Positions 12,867 through 16,297 of a stretch of 16,297 bases of DNA are shown piece by piece. The first letter of the stretch is position 1. Each line of letters starts with the position of its first letter. Below the pieces are notes generated by a model. That model searched no databases and had not been told where the DNA came from. It saw only the letters and a list, made by a program, of their open reading frames with translations. Source of the stretch: Microcaldota archaeon (GTDB taxonomy: Archaea > Micrarchaeota > Micrarchaeia > Anstonellales > Bilamarchaeaceae); NCBI GenBank assembly GCA_021823425.1, contig JAKANX010000016.1, positions 1 to 16,297 of the forward strand, in the 5' to 3' direction. Both the position numbers and the translations under genes were made by a program.

Positions 12867-14615
12867 ATGCAAAAGAATAGGCCTTATGGCCCGGTGGATG
12901 CCCTTACGGCGGCTTTCCATACTAGGCAGAAGGGCCAACTCGAGGACATCTACCGCAGGCACAAGTTCGACGCGCACACAATAGGCACCCGCTACATCAA
13001 TCCCGGGCTCAAGGGCCTCAAAGGGCTGGACGCGGGAAAGGCCGTGGGGGAGACGCTTTCCGGATTCCCGATACTTGACGGAAACGCGCCGATTGTCGCG
13101 CTCGCGCTCTGGCTGCACGGGCTCACCGAAAAGGACATGAAAAAAGTCCCGATTACGGAGGAATTCATGCCCTACAAGGAGCGCGCCCTCGAACTCGTCA
13201 CCACCTACAAATCCAAATTCCTGCCGCTCGCAAAGCAGGTTGGGCGCGAATGCGAATACGTGCCGAACGCCCGCGACGGGAATTACAGGTATTACCTGGA
13301 GACGGACCAGCTCGTCAGGGAATTCGGCACCCTGACCGGGAACGAAGAACTTAGGAGGATGCTCATCCTGACCTGGGCGATAGACGACGCGACAAAGCTG
13401 GGCAATCTGGGAAGGGTCAGGGTGGTCCAGAAGGAGGAGCGCACCGAAGGCGAAATCGCGGTCCTCGTGCGCCACGTCCTGGCGCAGATGATGGAACACC
13501 TGCGTTACCACCAGCTCGCGCAGGAGATGTACAACAACGCGTTCCGCGTCCTGGAACCGCAGCTTTTCGAGCACATACACAACATGGTGGAGAAGGCAGG
13601 ATACGTCAAGGCAGCCGCAAAATCCATAGAAAGGCAGGTCCGGGCGATAACGGACGAGATAACCGTTCCGGGAATAAAGATAAGCGTGTACGGGAGGGAA
13701 AGCGGCGTGAAGAGCGAGTTCAGCTTCTTCAGGAAAATAATACGCAAGAAGGCCGAGGAGGCCGCGGACAGGGAGTTCGCGGAGCAGGTGAAAAAGCTCG
13801 AAGGCGAAGGCAAGGCGGTCGCCGTGGAGTCCATGAAGGCGCAGGAGGAGGCGAGGAAAAACATCTTCATAGAGAGATGCATGAAGGAATACGGCGACGC
13901 CCCCCTGGCCGAGAAGAAGCTGATGCTTGAAAACGCGATGGAAAGCGCGTACGACCTCATAGGGTTCAGGCTCATTCTCACCGGCCCCGCGGCTACGCCC
14001 GAGATGTGCAAGGCCATCGGCGAAACGCTCAAGTTCCGCACCGTTTTCACGGGCAAGGAGGCGGATTACGTCACGAACAAGAAAAGCAACGGGTATTCGT
14101 CCTTCCACCTAACGTCCATGTTCGACGGGCTCTACGCGGAGATGCAAATCAGCACGAAGGAGATGGACGAAATAAACAACGGCGAGCTGTCTGTGGGGGC
14201 GGCGACCAACCATGCGGTGCACAAGCGGAACATGACCGCCGCGGACCTCCTGATGGTCAACGAGCTGCTTAGCATAGAGCACTTCCTCGGCAGCCCCCGC
14301 CTGGATTCGCTGGACCTGGGAGTGGAGCTTTACGAACTGACGAGGAGGGGGAAGGCGAAATGCATGCAGTCCATATCCACGGAGACCATGAAGGGAATCC
14401 GGGTTTACGACCTGGGGTTTATAGGCTACAAGATTCAAAAGGAGATGGAGATGCGCGACCTCATATTCCCCGGCTTCACAGCGCGCAAGACCGCGGATCT
14501 TGAGCGCGCCATAGGGGACGCGAAACGGGTAAGGGTGCTCGCGAGGCTTCTCAAGGAGCCGGATGCCATGAGATACCGGCTCATGGAGGCGCCGCACGTC
14601 TTCCCGAAGAAATAG
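12867..14615 (+). CDS. RelA/SpoT homologue ((p)ppGpp synthetase), hydrolase domain degenerate
   Basis: 582 aa from ATG 12867 (leaderless; the frame is open to 12786 through the promoter, so that extension is rejected). Residues 1 to about 200 look like the HD hydrolase fold of RSH proteins, but its motifs are eroded. The position of YIxHP is RYINP (42-46) and the HD pair reads HG (84-85); only Asp173, in AIDDATKL, resembles the last metal ligand. The synthetase part is better kept: helix FRVLEPQLFEHI (226-237), GRESGVKSEFSFFRK (276-290), YDLIGFRLI (362-370, Asp363), DYVTNKKSNGYSSFH (400-414, with the guanine-stacking Tyr410), EMQIST (425-430, Glu425) and His449. An extra 60 or so residues (about 296-360) split the domain. 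Residues 485-560 resemble a TGS domain. Predicted role: alarmone synthesis from GTP/GDP and ATP, probably without hydrolysis. Archaeal examples are uncommon. Confidence 0.82.
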   Translation: MQKNRPYGPVDALTAAFHTRQKGQLEDIYRRHKFDAHTIGTRYINPGLKGLKGLDAGKAVGETLSGFPILDGNAPIVALALWLHGLTEKDMKKVPITEEFMPYKERALELVTTYKSKFLPLAKQVGRECEYVPNARDGNYRYYLETDQLVREFGTLTGNEELRRMLILTWAIDDATKLGNLGRVRVVQKEERTEGEIAVLVRHVLAQMMEHLRYHQLAQEMYNNAFRVLEPQLFEHIHNMVEKAGYVKAAAKSIERQVRAITDEITVPGIKISVYGRESGVKSEFSFFRKIIRKKAEEAADREFAEQVKKLEGEGKAVAVESMKAQEEARKNIFIERCMKEYGDAPLAEKKLMLENAMESAYDLIGFRLILTGPAATPEMCKAIGETLKFRTVFTGKEADYVTNKKSNGYSSFHLTSMFDGLYAEMQISTKEMDEINNGELSVGAATNHAVHKRNMTAADLLMVNELLSIEHFLGSPRLDSLDLGVELYELTRRGKAKCMQSISTETMKGIRVYDLGFIGYKIQKEMEMRDLIFPGFTARKTADLERAIGDAKRVRVLARLLKEPDAMRYRLMEAPHVFPKK

Positions 14616-14632
14616 GTGGTAAATGTGGAATG

Positions 14633-14642
14633 TTTAAATATA
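14633..14642 (+). promoter_or_regulatory. TATA box upstream of the HEAT-like protein gene
   Basis: TTTAAATATA lies about 40 bases before the ATG at 14678 and predicts a start site near 14665. That leaves a short leader with GTGATTTT close to the start codon. The gene can therefore be transcribed apart from the RelA/SpoT homologue. Confidence 0.6.
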
Positions 14643-14677
14643 TCCTCGGGCAAAAAAGAATGCAAGCGTGATTTTTC

Positions 14678-15451
14678 ATGAGCAAAAAACTCGGGCTTCA
14701 GGCCGTGCCAACTGGCGCCGGAATCGGCACCGCCCAGCTGGGCACATGCCACAGGCCGTTCACCAGGAAAATCAGCGCGGGAATCAGCCGCGCGGCGTCT
14801 GTTTTCGCGAGGGAACGGGACCGCACCGAAACCGCGGCGAACCTAGAGGATCTCACCCGCAGCATGACCGGAAAGGATGACGGGCTCGCGCTTGACGCCA
14901 TGTTCAAGCTGAGGATGATGGCGGTCAAGAAGCAGATAAGGGGCAGGGAGCTTTTCTACACCCAGAACATCCTCGCGGTGGCGGCCAACGAGAAACGGAC
15001 CCCGGAGAGGCGCATAGGCGCAATTCTAAACGCGCAGGAAATCGGGCTGTGGCGCAACGACAGCCCGCAGCTCGTGTCCGAGGTGCTCTGCACACTTCCC
15101 AGGATATTCAAGAGGGAGGGCGAGCGCGAGGACGTGAGGGAGAACGCATTCTCGGCATTCTACGAGATTACCAGGCAGGGGGGGTTCGTGCTGGAATTTT
15201 CAAAGCAGCTACTGGCCGCGGTCAACGCGGTGGGCGCGCTCATACACAGCGAAAACCCGATATTCCGCCACCTTGCGGTGAGCAGCATGCACGAGCTCCA
15301 CAAATATTCGGAAGATAAAAAGGACCTGCTGCTACAGAGCGTAGTTGAGGGCATAGTCAGCAAGGCTTACAAAGAAGGCGCCGAGGACACCCGGATCACA
15401 ATTGAAGCCGCCTTCGCCAGTTGCCGAAAAAAACCGTATCCTAAGGTTTGA
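14678..15451 (+). CDS. Unrecognised helical protein, possible HEAT-like solenoid
   Basis: 257 aa. I cannot assign it to a family. Residues 1-50 are basic and Gly/Ala-rich (KLGLQAVPTGAGIGTAQLG), with no clear signal peptide or membrane helix. From about 52 to the end the protein reads as successive amphipathic helices: PERRIGAILNAQEIGLWR (109-126), SPQLVSEVLCTLPRIFKR, EDVRENAFSAFYEITRQGG, LLAAVNAVGALIHSENPIFR and HLAVSSMHELHKY. Their 35-40-residue rhythm suggests HEAT/ARM-type repeats, usually protein-binding scaffolds. It follows the RelA/SpoT homologue on the same strand by 62 bases, so a functional link is possible but unproven, since it has its own TATA box. Its last 11 bases overlap the 3' end of the convergent lysA. 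Codon use is like that of its neighbours. Confidence 0.75.
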   Translation: MSKKLGLQAVPTGAGIGTAQLGTCHRPFTRKISAGISRAASVFARERDRTETAANLEDLTRSMTGKDDGLALDAMFKLRMMAVKKQIRGRELFYTQNILAVAANEKRTPERRIGAILNAQEIGLWRNDSPQLVSEVLCTLPRIFKREGEREDVRENAFSAFYEITRQGGFVLEFSKQLLAAVNAVGALIHSENPIFRHLAVSSMHELHKYSEDKKDLLLQSVVEGIVSKAYKEGAEDTRITIEAAFASCRKKPYPKV

Positions 15452-16297
15452 ACTTCCTCAAACTTCCGAAGTCCAACGTGGCGAAATAATCGTCCGCCGT
15501 CTCGGCGCGCCTTATCTCCAGAACGCTCCCGTCCGCCCTTAGCAGCAGCTCCGCGGACCTGAGCTTCCCGTTGTAGTTGAAGCCCATCGCGTGGCCGTGC
15601 GCCCCGGAATTGTGTATCGCGAGCACGTCCCCTTCCCTTATTTCCGGCAGCATCCTGTCAATTGCGAACTTGTCGTTGTTCTCGCACAAGCTCCCGGTGA
15701 CGTCGTATTTCTTCGCCGAGGGGGCGTTCTCCCTGCCCAGGACGGTGATGTGGTGGTAGGCGCCGTAAATCGCGGGCCTCATGAGGTTGGCCATGCTGGA
15801 ATCCAGCCCGACATAGTCCTTATAGGTGTGCTTGACGTGCCTCACCGTACTCACCAGCCAGCCGTATGGCCCGGTTATGTACCTTCCGCACTCCATGCAG
15901 ATGCGGAGGCCGCCGAGCGAGTTCGCCTCAATTATTGACTCGTAGAGCTTCCGTATTTCCGAGGAAACGTATTCCACGTCTATCGGTTCCTCGTCCGGGC
16001 GATAAGGCGTCCCGTAGCCGCCCCCCAAGTTCACGAATTCAATCCTAATTCCGAGCTTTCTGTGCACCTCCACCACTAGCTCAAAGAGCATCCTCGCGGT
16101 CTCTATGTGGTATTTCGGGTCCAGCTCGTTGGAAACGAGCATGGTGTGCAGCCCGAACCTCTTGGCGCCCTTTTCCTTCATAATCCTGTAGCCTTCGAAG
16201 AGCTGCTCCTTTGTGACGCCGTACTTTGCCTCCTTGGGATTCCCGATTATCGTGTTCCCGCTTCTTGCGGCGCCGGGGTTGTACCTGAAGCAAATCA
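15441..16297 (-). CDS. lysA: Diaminopimelate decarboxylase LysA, partial (5' end beyond window)
   Basis: The frame is open from the right edge to the TAG at 15441, giving the last 284 residues. The pyridoxal-binding lysine lies outside the window. Visible motifs are the NPG of the barrel start, GNPKEAKYG, GLHTM (fragment residues 48-52), the phosphate-binding glycines NLGGGYG (89-95), ECGRYITG in place of the commoner EPGR, GSLCENNDKFA (201-211, with the conserved Cys-Glu pair that enters the partner active site), and HGHAMGFNYNGKLRSAELL. The ending ETADDYFATLDFG is typical of a DapDC subgroup I associate mainly with bacteria. It decarboxylates meso-diaminopimelate to lysine. The alternative, carboxynorspermidine decarboxylase, fits the C-terminal motifs less well. 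It converges on the preceding gene with an 11-base overlap. Confidence 0.9.
   Translation of the reverse strand, partial: ICFRYNPGAARSGNTIIGNPKEAKYGVTKEQLFEGYRIMKEKGAKRFGLHTMLVSNELDPKYHIETARMLFELVVEVHRKLGIRIEFVNLGGGYGTPYRPDEEPIDVEYVSSEIRKLYESIIEANSLGGLRICMECGRYITGPYGWLVSTVRHVKHTYKDYVGLDSSMANLMRPAIYGAYHHITVLGRENAPSAKKYDVTGSLCENNDKFAIDRMLPEIREGDVLAIHNSGAHGHAMGFNYNGKLRSAELLLRADGSVLEIRRAETADDYFATLDFGSLRKFKP

Noticed and set aside
12837..14108. 423-codon antisense frame opposite the RelA/SpoT homologue
   Set aside because: The sense strand has recognisable synthetase motifs and a well-placed TATA box; the antisense translation shows the typical shadow composition.

Overview
The window comes from a GC-rich archaeon. 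The evidence is a complete archaeal A-type ATP synthase operon, TATA boxes such as ATTTATAAAT and TATTTAAATA about 25-30 bases before start codons (several genes look leaderless), and ribosome-binding sites of the GGTGATT/GAGGTGA type. A small membrane protein family common in DPANN archaea, a cysteine-paired secreted protein and several bacterial-type enzymes suggest a DPANN-like lineage, perhaps Micrarchaeota or Diapherotrites. That lineage is an inference from general style; no marker gene here proves it.

Layout. 1-825 (minus): 5' part of a cysteine-rich, single-anchor surface protein, running off the left edge. 826-1471: a non-coding stretch of about 650 bases with a 38-base exact direct repeat (each copy folds into a cUUCGg-capped hairpin), strong palindromes between the copies, and the probable promoter of the ATP synthase operon. 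1472-10068 (plus): atpH-I-K-E-C-F-A-B-D in the classical archaeal order, mostly with gaps of 4-9 bases. Wider gaps lie before atpE (28), atpA (72) and atpD (93); the last holds a long imperfect inverted repeat. 10094-10534 (plus): a CoA-binding-domain protein, convergent with a P-loop shikimate-kinase-like gene (10531-11100, minus). 11244-11612 (plus): a four-helix membrane protein of unknown function, followed by an oligo-T terminator. 11655-12803 (minus): thiI, divergent from 12867-14615 (plus), a RelA/SpoT homologue. One palindromic TATA box lies between them and could serve both. 14678-15451 (plus): an unrecognised helical, HEAT-like protein. 15441-16297 (minus): lysA, cut by the right edge.

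Function. The core is energy conversion: H and E form peripheral stalks, A3B3 the catalytic head, D and F the rotor axle, C the socket, and I plus the K ring the ion-translocating membrane part. The K subunit carries a Gln/Glu-Thr pattern compatible with Na+ binding. The other genes cover tRNA thiolation (thiI), aromatic and lysine/diaminopimelate biosynthesis (aroK-like, lysA) and, unusually for an archaeon, alarmone metabolism. The RelA/SpoT homologue appears to have lost hydrolase metal ligands while keeping synthetase residues, and its next gene encodes a possible solenoid partner. These are the strongest candidates for something undescribed, together with the cysteine-paired surface protein and the hairpin repeat.
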